DNA from: Scylla paramamosain
Lineage: Eukaryota; Arthropoda; Malacostraca; Decapoda; Portunidae
Reading direction: 5' to 3'
DNA length: 64,000 bases
Assembly: GCF_035594125.1 (NCBI RefSeq)
Contig: NC_087190.1
Location: 6,203,001 to 6,267,000, forward strand
Under the pieces are notes generated by a model. The model saw only the letters and a list, made by a program, of their open reading frames with translations. It was not told the origin of the DNA and searched no databases. A program made the translations under genes and the position numbers. Shown piece by piece: positions 1 through 10,753 of this stretch; position 1 is the stretch's first letter, and every line of letters begins with the position of its first letter.

Positions 1-1473
1 TCCCATCATAGGGTACACACCCAATGCGCTAAGTCCGTCTTTATTGTAAAGCCTGAACACTATGACAGTGCAGTGGATAGCTTCAGTGGCAGTGGAGTTA
101 TAATAACAAAGGATGGACAACAGCATCTGGGTGCTGTCATCGGAAGAGAGGAGTTCAAGAAGGAGTACATAGGAGAAAAGGTGAAGGAGTGGATACATGA
201 GGTGGAAGTCCTGTCTGACATGGCCAGGACTGAGCCTCATGCAGCCTACTCCGCCTACACCCACGGCTTGCAGCATCGATGGAGATTCGCCATGCGCACC
301 ATCCCAGGCATCAGCCCTCTCCTTGCACCACTGGAGGTCTCGATAAGGAACACCTTCCTCCCAGCGTTACTGAGATCCCACACCATCGGAGATGGGGAAA
401 GGGCGCTGCTCGAACTTCCACCAAGACTGGGCGGGATGGGAATCACCTCCCCTGAGAAGTTCGCGACTGTGGAGAACCTCAACTCCCTCAAGCTCACCAG
501 GTCCCTCACAGAGAAGATCATTGCTCAGGACGCACATGGTGAAATAGCCCAAAGTGCAGTCACTGAGCAAGGACGAATTATATCTAGAGATAGGCAACAA
601 CATCAACGAAACTGTCTCGAAGACCTGATAAACATCCTGCCTGCAACCACAGTGAGAAAAATCCTCACTGCACAGGAAACGGGAGCCTCTAACTGGCTAA
701 CGTCACTGCCCATCAGAGCGAAGGGCTTCAGCCTCAACAAACAAGAATTTGTCGACGCCATTGCTCTGAGGTACAGCTGGCCGATGGAAGGACTCCCCAG
801 TACCTGTGTGTGTGGCTCCCCTAATGACGTCAACCACACCATGACGTGCAAAAAGGGGGGATTCGTATGTATCAGGCACGATGAGGTGAGAGATCTGACC
901 GCCAGCATGCAAAGGGAGGTGTGCCACGATGTCTCCACTGAACCGACCCTCCTGCCGCTAGACGGCGAGCACCTGCGCTACAGAACAGCCAACACCACCA
1001 ACGAGGCTCGAGTCGACGTCAGTGCACGAGGGTTCTGCACAAGGGGACAGAAAGCATTCGTGGACATACGGATCTTTGACCCGATGGCCGCCTGTCACCA
1101 CGAACTCTCCCTGGAGGCCGCCCAACGCAAGAATGAGCAGGAGAAGATCCGAGCGTATGGGGAGAGAATCCAACACGTCGACCAGGGCAGCTTCACACCT
1201 CTGGTCTTCACCACATCTGGCGGGATGGGCTCCAAGGCTCAGTGCTTCTACTCAAGACTAGCCGACCTAATGGCAGAAAAGAAGCACCAGCCAAGGAGCC
1301 ATGTCGTCGCATGGATGAGGTGCCGTCTCTCATTCTCCCTCCTCAGATCTGCCCTCCTGTGTCTCAGGGAGACAAGGCATTCCACTCCCATACCTGCAGA
1401 CTTAGGAGGCCTCGACTGTGAGGCTACAGTGGTGGAGAGTGGCATAAGAGTAGATAGAGTAGAGGTAGAGTGA
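1..1473 (+). CDS. C-terminal part of a LINE polyprotein: RT thumb region, CCHC knuckle and restriction-like endonuclease (partial, 5' end missing)
   Basis: The frame is open to base 1, so the start is outside the window; the GTG at 73 is not a real start. Residues below are counted from that GTG. Residues 1-200 look like the region after an RT palm (GVIITKDGQQHLGAVIG, then a PPRLGGMGI segment). A Cys-His knuckle follows (C245, C247, H255, C259) and then an RHDEV motif at 268-272. Further on, the R-x-D at 313-315 and VDIRIFDP at 330-337 resemble a PD-(D/E)XK nuclease core. CCHC, then RHxxV, then a PD-(D/E)XK-like core is the order known in R2/NeSL-type LINEs, which use this nuclease to nick their target. 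I recognise the protein as a recurrent repeat family of marine invertebrates but cannot fix the clade; another RT lineage with the same tail is possible. No frameshift or internal stop is visible. Confidence 0.55.
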   Translation, partial: SHHRVHTQCAKSVFIVKPEHYDSAVDSFSGSGVIITKDGQQHLGAVIGREEFKKEYIGEKVKEWIHEVEVLSDMARTEPHAAYSAYTHGLQHRWRFAMRTIPGISPLLAPLEVSIRNTFLPALLRSHTIGDGERALLELPPRLGGMGITSPEKFATVENLNSLKLTRSLTEKIIAQDAHGEIAQSAVTEQGRIISRDRQQHQRNCLEDLINILPATTVRKILTAQETGASNWLTSLPIRAKGFSLNKQEFVDAIALRYSWPMEGLPSTCVCGSPNDVNHTMTCKKGGFVCIRHDEVRDLTASMQREVCHDVSTEPTLLPLDGEHLRYRTANTTNEARVDVSARGFCTRGQKAFVDIRIFDPMAACHHELSLEAAQRKNEQEKIRAYGERIQHVDQGSFTPLVFTTSGGMGSKAQCFYSRLADLMAEKKHQPRSHVVAWMRCRLSFSLLRSALLCLRETRHSTPIPADLGGLDCEATVVESGIRVDRVEVE

Positions 1474-1650
1474 ATTTATAGTTAACAACTAATGTTTATA
1501 TTAGAGAGTATTAGATATGGTTGGATGCCACAGTCATTAGCGAGAGCTGGGGCTAATGACCTCCATGTAATGGAGCCCCTAATTGACACATCAATAAACA
1601 TGGGGTGGAGGTATTATTTTAATGTAGTAAAAAAAAAAAAAAAAAAAAAA
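1..1650 (+). mobile_element. 3' end of a LINE (non-LTR retrotransposon), continuing off the left edge
   Basis: A reading frame open from base 1 ends at a TGA at 1,471-1,473. It is followed by about 155 bp of non-coding sequence and a run of 22 A at 1,629-1,650. ORF, short 3' UTR and poly(A) is the expected 3' end of a non-LTR retrotransposon. The 5' part (RT domain) is outside the window. The poly(A) abuts a long trinucleotide repeat, so no target-site duplication can be read. Confidence 0.65.
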
Positions 1651-2867
<1,217 letters not shown>

Positions 2868-3187
2868 AGCAGTGAAGGAACTAATCAGTGAAAAAACTGT
2901 GATAAACAATGAGCACACAAATGTGTTGCACTAAGAGTGAGGCAGTGAGGCACACGGACACATAGACACACATCACAGAAAAGGTGACAGAGGCAAGGAG
3001 TGTGCATCAGCTGAAAGAAAGGATTATTGTCCCTAAGATTACAATAAATAAATAAACAAAATAATGCAATAAATAATAATAAAATAATACAAAATATTAC
3101 AATAAATAAATAAACAAAATAATAGTAATAATGAAATAGACTCAGGTGGCTGTGTTACCTTGAGATTTGTTGATTAAGTGAAAGGTG

Positions 3188-3189
<2 letters not shown>
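2868..3189. other. AT-rich spacer with a short direct repeat
   Basis: No coding signal. A nearly identical AT-rich word beginning 'attacaataaataaataaac' occurs at about 3,038 and again at about 3,096. Otherwise nothing recognisable. Confidence 0.6.
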
Positions 3190-3272
<83 letters not shown>

Positions 3273-3280
3273 GAGAGAGA
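3190..3280. repeat. (GA)n microsatellite
   Basis: About 91 bp of GA dinucleotides with one GGG interruption near 3,261. Confidence 0.97.
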
Positions 3281-3365
3281 ACTATGCAGGAAAAATCAAA
3301 CACACAAAGAGAAATAAGAATAAATAGGTAAGTACTTGTAATAATGATAATACTTATGTTCAAAA

Positions 3366-3417
3366 TAATAATAATAATAATAATAATATAATAATAACAA
3401 TAATAATGGTAATAATA
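3366..3417. repeat. (AAT)n microsatellite
   Basis: About 50 bp of ATA/AAT triplets, slightly interrupted. Confidence 0.9.
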
Positions 3418-3627
3418 TTGTAACAGGTGATGGCAGGAGAGTGTGGAGGAAGGAAAGGGAGAGGTTTGGAGGAAATTACAACACGGAAAACCTTTTTATC
3501 TCCACCAGTGAGGGAAATTCTCCTGAAAGTCACTCCTCCCTCTCCTCCTCCTTCTCCTACTCCGCCTCCTCCTTCATCTGATCGGTGTGGGAGCAGCCAG
3601 GATGGGCAGATTAATCCATGAAAAAGT

Positions 3628-5386
3628 TTGTCTCCACAGATCAAAAAACGCGCGGGCGCCAACAACAGGACCAGCGTCGTAAACACTAACGTAATTATTT
3701 CATCCACAGGTTCAGACAAGATCAGAGCTTGTTACTTCAATGCCTGTAGTTTACAAAATAAATTAAATGAGCTGCAAGCTCTTATTTATCTTGAAAACTA
3801 CGACATCATAGGCGTCACGGAAACGTGGATAAATTCATCAAGTAGGGATTACTTAGCTGAGTACTCGCTCCCTGGCTACACCATTTTTAGCTGCGAGAGA
3901 ACGTAAACAAAACACCGGGGCCAGACAAGATATCACCCAGGCTTCTTAAAGAAGCAAGAAATGAATTCATGAAACCGTTTACAATTTTATTCAATAAAAC
4001 TTTACTAGCGGGTAAAGTTCCCCACAAATGGGAACTAGCAAATGTCACGCCAATCTTTAAAAAAGGAAATAAATCTCTCCCAGCCAATTACAGGCCGATC
4101 AGTCTCACCTCAGTAGTGTGCAAGCTGATGGAAACAAAAATCTGAGATAAAACTGTTAAATATTTAGAAGAAAATAAAATCATAAAGAATTTCTCAACAC
4201 GGTTTCAGAACCAAGCGCTCCTGCTTAACAAACTTATTAGACTTCTTTTATGAAGTATTTAACTCGTATGACGAGACAAAAGCTGTTGATATTATCTACC
4301 TTGATTTCCAGAAAGCTTTCGACACTGTTCCCCATAAGAGACTCATCAGTAAAGTAAAGCTCACGGCATTGCCGGAAACACCCTGAAATGGCTGAGAGAC
4401 TGGTTCTCTGACAGAAAACAGCGTGTTGTGATAAATGGAAAAGAGTCAGAGTGGCATAAGGTAAATAGCGGTGTTCCTCAAGGCTATGTATTAGGACTAG
4501 TACTCTTCATAATGTACATTAATGATATTGATGAAGGGATAAACTGCAAAATAAATAAATTTGCAAACGACAGCAAAATAACAAGAAGAGTAACGTCTGT
4601 GTCACAATGGCAGGAACTGCAGTGTGACCTCAATAAACTAACAAGCTGGGCAGAAAAATGGCAGATGAGATTCAATATAGAAAAGTGTAAAATTCTACAT
4701 ATCGTAAGCAACAATGTTCAGGCGAGATATGTAATGAATAACATGCCACTTTCAAGTGCTGATAAAGAAAAAGATCTTTGTGTTGTTGTGCAAACGATCT
4801 AAAGCTGAGTCAACACTGCACAGAAACCGTAAAGACAGCAAATAAATTTGTAGGGTTCATTGGAAGAACCTTTGAATTTAAATCAGAAAAGGTTATACTT
4901 GCCTTATATAACTCGCTGGTGCGCCCTCATCTAGAATACTGTGTACAGTTCTGGTCACCATACTACAAAAAAGACATTGAAAAACTAGAAAAGATACAGC
5001 GCAGAGTCACAAAGATGATTCCAAGATTGCGCAATAAGTCGTATGAGGAACGACTGGAAGAACTAAACATATTCAGTTTAACAAAGCGCAGGATAAGAGG
5101 AGACCTAATTGAAGTGTTCAGAATTTTCAAAGGATATAGTAACATTGATGCACATAAATATTTTACCATTGATCATTCTAACCTAACAAGAAATAATGGA
5201 TTCAAGATTATACCCAAACGTTTTAAATCCCACGAGTCCAAACATTTTTTCTTTAATCGTATAGTAAATATATGGAATAAACTTCCTGCCGAAATTGTGA
5301 ACAGCAATACTATTGAATCATTCAAAAATAAAATAGACAAATATTTAAAAGCAAATCTCCAACATGCTCTCTTCTTGTCCGAATAA
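3628..5386 (+). pseudogene. Collapsed CR1/L2-like LINE ORF2 (endonuclease start joined to RT)
   Basis: The segment 3,715-3,905 encodes the start of an APE-type endonuclease (ACYFNACSLQNK, then GVTETWI with the catalytic Glu). It stops at a TAA right after the SCERT segment. RT sequence follows in another frame from about 3,908 (TPGPDKISPRLL, then NYRPISLTSVV), so roughly two thirds of the endonuclease and the linker are deleted. Further stops and shifts lie near 4,142, 4,210 and 4,375. Motif A (IIYLDFQKAFD, about 4,290) is intact. Motif B is altered (SGVPQGYVLG) and the catalytic FADD box reads FANDS at about 4,560. From 4,778 a long frame gives the usual C-terminal part (LVRPHLEYCVQFWSP, then KRRIRGDLIEVF) to a stop at 5,386. 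This is a dead copy. It is a different family from the CR1-like element at 57,927. Confidence 0.85.
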
Positions 5387-5797
5387 TTACTAAATTCAAT
5401 AATAAACTCTTATTTTACAGAAACCAGTTTTAATATAATTTGTATTAACTTTCAGATAGGCGTATAGAGTTCGCCGTAGGGTGAATAGTAGAACTTCCTT
5501 TCATCCTTTCCTATGAAAGCTCCATGTCAGTTTTTCCATACTGCATGGTACTTTTCCCAACTATTTCCATGCCAGCGCAAGCTGGAGGGAGTGGTGGGTG
5601 GGGAGGAGCCTTCTGCTATGCTGTCCTGTCTCTCTTCCCTGTAGCTAATTAGAAGTATTTACCAAACAGCCTTGCAAGGACCAAAAGATCTTTTGCTGTT
5701 TGGCTTTCCTTTGTATTCCTTTGTATCCCTCCTCCTCCCTCTTGGGTTACCCCAGATGGCAAGATTGAATGGGAGAAGATTGGAGAGTTGCTTGCAG

Positions 5798-5799
<2 letters not shown>
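5387..5799. other. Flank 3' of the CR1-like pseudogene, no gene seen
   Basis: Unique-looking sequence with no coding signal. It may contain the 3' UTR of the upstream LINE, but the short tandem tail expected for CR1/L2 elements is not visible, so the boundary is not set. Confidence 0.4.

Positions 5800-5879
<80 letters not shown>
5800..5879. repeat. (GA)n microsatellite
   Basis: 80 bp of AG dinucleotides, apparently uninterrupted. Confidence 0.97.
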
Positions 5880-5883
<4 letters not shown>

Positions 5884-6061
5884 AAAGGCCACAAAATGTA
5901 CTAGTAGGTATAATTAACTGGACAACATAGCAGTGCAAATATGATACATTAGACACACTTCACATACAAAACACATGAAAATAGAGAAATAAAGCGCATG
6001 GTCTCTCTATCTGTCTACACACCAGGTCAGCAATCCCACACAGTGCGACACAGGCAAGGCA

Positions 6062-6062
<1 letters not shown>

Positions 6063-6104
<42 letters not shown>

Positions 6105-6371
6105 GCATAGTGTAGTGAGCCGAGCGTCGGCACAATCAAGAACGCGAATCCCGGGCTCGGCGAGGCAAATGGGCGAGCCTCTCAATGTGTAGCCCCAGTT
6201 CACCTATCAAGGAAGTAGTTATGGGAGAGAACCTGAGGGGTTGTGACCTCGCTGTCCCTGTGTGTGGGTGTCAGTGGTCTCGGTCCTACCCAATGATCGG
6301 TCACTATGAGCTCTGAGCTCTTTCCATTGCGGAACGGCTGGCTATGTGACCAGCAGACGACCGTAGGTGAA

Positions 6372-6407
<36 letters not shown>
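6063..6407 (+). mobile_element. tRNA-headed SINE-like element bounded by (CA)n
   Basis: A CA run at 6,063-6,103 leads into a degenerate tRNA-like head ('tagtgtagtgagccgagcg', then a B-box-like 'gcgaatcccgggctcgg'). A body follows with words I associate with decapod SINEs ('tagccccagttcacc', 'ggggttgtgacctcgctg', 'ctatgagctctgagctc', 'gaccagcagacgaccg'). It ends in a second CA run at 6,373-6,407. The A-box half of the head is damaged, so Pol III transcription is unlikely. Classification is from memory of the family, not from a search. Confidence 0.6.
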
Positions 6408-6408
<1 letters not shown>

Positions 6409-6856
6409 ACCGTTTACACTTTCAGTCCTGTAGACCCCCACAGAAAGGAAAACACATAATAAAAGATTAATTAAATTAAATTAATTAAAAGATTAGACAA
6501 ATAAAAGAAGATTAGACATTAAAAGATTAGGCAAATAAAAAGATTAGACAAATAAATAGTTAGACAAAATAAAAGAAGTTAGAGAAATTAAAAGATTAGA
6601 GAAATAAAAAGATACAGTAAAAAAAGAGATTAGACAAAAGAAAAAAATAGATAATTAAAAGATCAGACAAATTAAAAGAAATTAGATAAAAGACTGTTAC
6701 TGTACGTAAAGGGTAACTGCTTCTTCAGTATTCCTCGATAATCATAAGTGAAATGTTCAATAGTTTCCTAATTGCATGAAGACACATGTAATATGCGTAT
6801 CAGTACTCAGTGCTACATGAAGCCCCAAGCTGATGGTCGTTTGTAGGCGTCACTTA
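6408..6856. other. Spacer holding an AT-rich minisatellite
   Basis: From about 6,455 to 6,695 a unit close to 'attagacaaataaaaag' recurs about 12-14 times with variable spacing and A-run length. The same unit reappears at 13,496-13,563, beyond the hAT nest. The rest of the spacer shows nothing recognisable. Confidence 0.75.
6849..6856. repeat. Left target-site duplication of the outer hAT
   Basis: GTCACTTA, matched at 7 of 8 positions by GTCACTCA at 13,106-13,113. Eight bases is the hAT duplication length. Confidence 0.65.
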
Positions 6857-7031
6857 AAGGGTTCTCAGACGTACGATAATTATCATACAAGTACAATAAT
6901 TTAGCATACTGTAACATAAAAAAAAATATAGTGCGTGTGATTATACGATAATGTCCAGTAATGTGCAATAATTTATACTTTCTTGAAATAATTCATTTTG
7001 GAAGTGATACTGCAGAGTATATTCTACCCCT

Positions 7032-7033
<2 letters not shown>

Positions 7034-7109
<76 letters not shown>
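7034..7109. repeat. (GA)n microsatellite ending in a G run
   Basis: About 75 bp of GA followed by eight or more G and a purine-rich stretch. It lies inside the outer hAT, just left of the inner one. Confidence 0.95.
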
Positions 7110-7117
<8 letters not shown>

Positions 7118-7180
7118 AGGAGGTGGGTGTTTGGCTGGAGGAGGGAGGGAGTGAGGGGAGGGACACTACACAGTCAGTTC

Positions 7181-7188
7181 ATGTATTG
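7181..7188. repeat. Left target-site duplication of the inner hAT
   Basis: ATGTATTG, repeated exactly at 10,532-10,539. Confidence 0.93.
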
Positions 7189-7205
7189 CAGTGGTTCCCA
7201 AACTA
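7189..7205 (+). repeat. Left terminal inverted repeat, inner hAT
   Basis: 17 bp, CAGTGGTTCCCAAACTA, identical to the complement of 10,515-10,531. Confidence 0.93.
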
Positions 7206-7540
7206 TCTTACCTGACGCCCCCTTTTTGCTTCCAGTAGACCCGCACGCCCCCAGTGCCTCTTTTTTTTCATATGAAATGATTCTTACATCTATTTCTTAG
7301 CATTGTTCAGGAAAACATATTTGTTTGTATTACATTTTAATAATGAAAGCCACTCAAACAAATAATACTACATTCCAGTAACTAAAAAGGAAACATTTGG
7401 TTCAAAGTGAGCGAAAAAAAAGGTTTGAACATTAGCAAATTGGCAAAATTGAGTTGCAATTTTAAGAAAAAATAATTTGAAAACATGGCATATAATATTT
7501 GGAATGACTCATGAGACTAAGGCAAAATTTATGAACTAAT

Positions 7541-9325
7541 TTAGTGAGATGGATGCTGCTGCTTCTTCATCACAAGATCAGAAATTCTAGGATTGAAGGA
7601 TGACAGCGCACAACGCAAGTCATTTTCTACATCAAGTCGGTTGCGCTGTTTTGTTTTCAGAACAACAAGAGCTGAAAATCCTGTTTCACAAAGATAAGTA
7701 GAAGAAAAGGGAAGAATCACACGAAGTGCTTCTTCACCTATTTTTGGGTACATGGGGAGATATTTCACCCAAAACTCTTCTAACTTCATTGTTTCAAAGT
7801 CCCTTTTCGCGCTGGAGTCACATTTCAAATCGATGGCTTCCTCTTGCAGTGATTCCAGTAACAACTCCACATCAGTGTTAAATGGATTCTGCACCAATGT
7901 CCAAAGAGAATTCTTCATTGAGACATCTGGAAAATAGTGAATAAATTCCTCAGCAAGGGAATGCAGATGTGATAAAACCTCTTTTGTCACGTCATACTGC
8001 TCAATGTTTCTCTTCTCAGATAAGAGCTCATTCAGATGTGAGAACGATGAAAAGTTCCCAACTTGTACTTTTCGTTTCCAAAGATGAATTTTTTCGGTGA
8101 AAGCTCTGATCACATCAGAGTGTGCAATGATGTTTGTGTTTCTTCCTTGTAACTTCAAATTAAGGTTGTTGATAGCCTCAAAAAAGTCCACAAGGTATGC
8201 TAGTGAGAGCTGAAAGTCTTCCTCTCTGAATGCTTCATACAGTTTGTCTTGTTTCTGCTTCTGCAAGAAAATTTCCACTTCATCTTTGAGCTCGTAAAGA
8301 CGACTCAGCATGTTTCCCTTGGAAAGCCAGCGGACTTCGGTGTGAAACAGGAGAGTCTTGTAATCAGTGCCCAAATCTGAACAAAGAGCTGCGAAAAGCC
8401 TAGAATTCAAAGAGCTATTCTTTACAAAATTCACCACTTTTATTGTCAAATTCAGTGAACTGCGTAGATTACCAGGCAGAGTTTTGCTTGCTAATGATTG
8501 TCTGTGGATAACACAGTGAGTCCCAGTTACAGCAGGATTTTTTTCTTTCACCAGCTTCACAAATACAGAGCGAGATCCAATCATTGATGGGGCACCATCA
8601 GTACAAACACCGACTAATTTTTCCCATGAAAGACCGTGCTCTTGGAAAAACTCATCAACCTTTGAAAAAACATCGATGGCCTTTGCTGTTGTCTCCAGTG
8701 CTGCTGAGAAAAGAATTTCTTCTTTCACAGTTCCTTCATCCACGAATCGAGAATAAACAAGCAGCTGGCAGAGGTGAGCAACATCAGTACTTTCATCGCA
8801 CTGTATTGCAAAGAAGCGAGATGCTTTTATTTTTTCCAAAACTTGTTCTTTTATGTCTTCTGAAAGTTCGTCAATGCGACGCTTCACTGTGTTATCTGAT
8901 AAGGAAATCTTTGATAACTTTCTTTGGCTTTCTTCCCCAAGCACAGTATTTGCAGCACTCAAAAGGCAGGGTTTTACAAGAGTCTCCCCCACAGAGTGAG
9001 GCTTCTTTGCTTTTGCAATAAGTTGTGACAGCTCGTAAGATGCTTCCACCAGTTTCCACGTTTCTTGATGAAAAACACTGCTTGAGTCCAGCTTCATACG
9101 ATTCAGCTCATGCAGTTTGGCTGTGAAGAACTCCTTTGGCTTTTCTTTTAATGCTTTGTGGTTTGTGCTCAAATGTCGCTCCAGACGACCAGGTCTTAAG
9201 GCGTCATTGCTGAGGACTGTATGGCATATGACACACTGAGGGAGATGAAATCCATTCCTCTCTATAACAGTGAAGCCATACTTGATATATTCATCTGAAT
9301 ACTTTCTTTTCTTTGCCCCAGACAT
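7541..9325 (-). CDS. hAT transposase, intact, 594 residues (ZBED5/FAM200/Buster type)
   Basis: This would be the DNA transposase that excises and reinserts the surrounding element. An N-terminal BED-type zinc finger is formed by C31, C34, H51 and H56, after a basic start (MSGAKKRKYS). The RNase-H-like catalytic core shows the first Asp in QCDEST (D177), the second in CTDGAPSMIG (D243), the hAT C-x2-H motif CVIH at 271-274 and the conserved EVRWLSKG. The last acid is the E of CETGFSAL (E547) within the C-terminal dimerisation domain, where the motif PFSSTYLCETG is typical of the group. The length is usual for the family and no residue expected to be essential is missing. The ATG at 9,323-9,325 is chosen because the BED finger begins about 30 residues later. 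Domesticated relatives (ZBED5, FAM200) exist, but terminal repeats in place argue for a transposon gene here. The 1.2 kb upstream inside the element should hold the promoter. Confidence 0.93.
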   Translation of the reverse strand: MSGAKKRKYSDEYIKYGFTVIERNGFHLPQCVICHTVLSNDALRPGRLERHLSTNHKALKEKPKEFFTAKLHELNRMKLDSSSVFHQETWKLVEASYELSQLIAKAKKPHSVGETLVKPCLLSAANTVLGEESQRKLSKISLSDNTVKRRIDELSEDIKEQVLEKIKASRFFAIQCDESTDVAHLCQLLVYSRFVDEGTVKEEILFSAALETTAKAIDVFSKVDEFFQEHGLSWEKLVGVCTDGAPSMIGSRSVFVKLVKEKNPAVTGTHCVIHRQSLASKTLPGNLRSSLNLTIKVVNFVKNSSLNSRLFAALCSDLGTDYKTLLFHTEVRWLSKGNMLSRLYELKDEVEIFLQKQKQDKLYEAFREEDFQLSLAYLVDFFEAINNLNLKLQGRNTNIIAHSDVIRAFTEKIHLWKRKVQVGNFSSFSHLNELLSEKRNIEQYDVTKEVLSHLHSLAEEFIHYFPDVSMKNSLWTLVQNPFNTDVELLLESLQEEAIDLKCDSSAKRDFETMKLEEFWVKYLPMYPKIGEEALRVILPFSSTYLCETGFSALVVLKTKQRNRLDVENDLRCALSSFNPRISDLVMKKQQHPSH

Positions 9326-10514
9326 TTCTGCAAAGTGAAAATAGCAACAAACTTATAAACTGCACCATGGAACTAAGTAGTTATATAACATACCGTATTG
9401 GCATGCACCACACCACACATTCATATAACATAGATCACACAACTGGAAATCATAAATCTGTAACATACCACAAATATTCAGCACACAACGTGGCTTATAT
9501 CTTAACAATAATGACAATGAGAACAACTGCGGAAAATACAACGAGAAGAAGCAAACGGAATAAAACTACACGCACGAAAATGCTCTGTTATACTGTGATG
9601 TAATGTGTTGATTTGACGAGCGATGTTTTGCATACAGTCGACCTTGGCATAGTTGTGCTCATGTACCTTTGTTTCTTGGATCTTATATTAGCGATTTTGG
9701 CGATGACTGAATTGTGATATGATGGTACGTTTTTGGTGTGATGTAGAGTAGTGCGCGCACGGTGGTTTAGTTTTGTTTTTCGTGTCGAGAGTTGAGTTTG
9801 TGTTTGGAGTGATTTAGTCTGTTATCGTGTTTTTTGGCTTTGTTTTATCATTTCCACTTTTTTATAATAGATTCGCTTCTTTCTGCTGTCTGAGATTTTT
9901 ATTAACGTTTTTTATTAAGTGAATAGATATGGCGATTGAACCATCAACCCAGCAACATATACAGTACACTTAATTTGTCACACACACTTTTCGCCGCCTA
10001 TACTGGAATCAACGCACACACTTCACCACATACATTCAAACTAGCGTACAAAACTCACCGCGTATTATTCACATTTCACACTTTTGATCACAACGAGTAT
10101 TTCACACAATCAACAAGACATTCCATTCTGTATCGTTCTACCCTTGCAAATCGTCAAGGTTACAATGTCACTCATACACGTATGTGATCCAGAATTGAAG
10201 AGTGAAATAAATCCTTACCGTGGACAAGGGGAATATGTGCTCAGGTTGACGGGATGGAGTATTGGGAGTTTGTGACGAGTCCCTCAGTGGCGTCAGTGTG
10301 GTTGGTATCATTGACTTGTCCAAAACGTGTAAAGAGAACTAGCTTAATAGAAAACGGGTTGGAGTGACTGCTATAATTATACTTTGCATGTATGTAATGA
10401 CAGATATTTGTTCTTTGAATGATTTTATTATTCTAATTAAACAAATAATTTTGAGCAGATGACTTCACGCCCCCCTTGTATCCTCCTCGCGCCCCCCTAG
10501 GGGGACGCGCCCCC
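9326..10514 (-). other. 5' non-coding part of the inner hAT
   Basis: About 1.2 kb between the transposase start and the right terminal repeat. It is AT-rich with no open frame of note. It should contain the promoter and possibly a 5' UTR intron, but I cannot pick specific sites. Confidence 0.5.
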
Positions 10515-10531
10515 TAGTTTGGGAACCACTG
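10515..10531 (-). repeat. Right terminal inverted repeat, inner hAT
   Basis: 17 bp, exact inverted copy of 7,189-7,205. Next to it lies a small palindromic C/G tract ('ccccctaggggg'). Confidence 0.93.
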
Positions 10532-10539
10532 ATGTATTG
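10532..10539. repeat. Right target-site duplication, inner hAT
   Basis: ATGTATTG, exact match to 7,181-7,188. Confidence 0.93.
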
Positions 10540-10753
10540 AGTGGGAGTGGCTGGAGATGGAGTGAGGGGGAGGGGGGGAACACTACACGATCTGTTCCTG
10601 TATTTAATGTGTGAGGGGGGAGGCGGGCGCCAGGTGACTGGGGGGATGCTTGATTAACCTTCATCAGGAGTCTCAGACAGGAGGCAGCTCAGTTGCGGGT
10701 GTTGTTCTACCTGGCTAAATTCTTATAACCTGGCACATTTCACAGCAAAGAGA

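Larger units (their letters stand above)
7189..10531 (-). mobile_element. Inner, structurally complete hAT transposon (Buster/ZBED5-like)
   Basis: A 3,343-bp element. Its left terminus CAGTGGTTCCCAAACTA (7,189-7,205) is repeated as an exact inverted copy at 10,515-10,531. Both ends are flanked by the same 8 bp, ATGTATTG. Subterminal C-rich/G-rich tracts ('acgccccc') occur on both sides. The only gene is the intact transposase on the minus strand. Perfect terminal repeats, a perfect duplication and an unbroken frame point to recent insertion. It may be an autonomous copy; that is inference. Confidence 0.92.

Noticed and set aside
6100..6175. Functional tRNA gene
   Set aside because: A B-box-like word is present, but the A-box half and the cloverleaf are damaged and it leads into a SINE body.
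7752..9021. Plus-strand frames opposite the hAT transposase
   Set aside because: Antisense shadows of a convincing minus-strand gene with complete domains.
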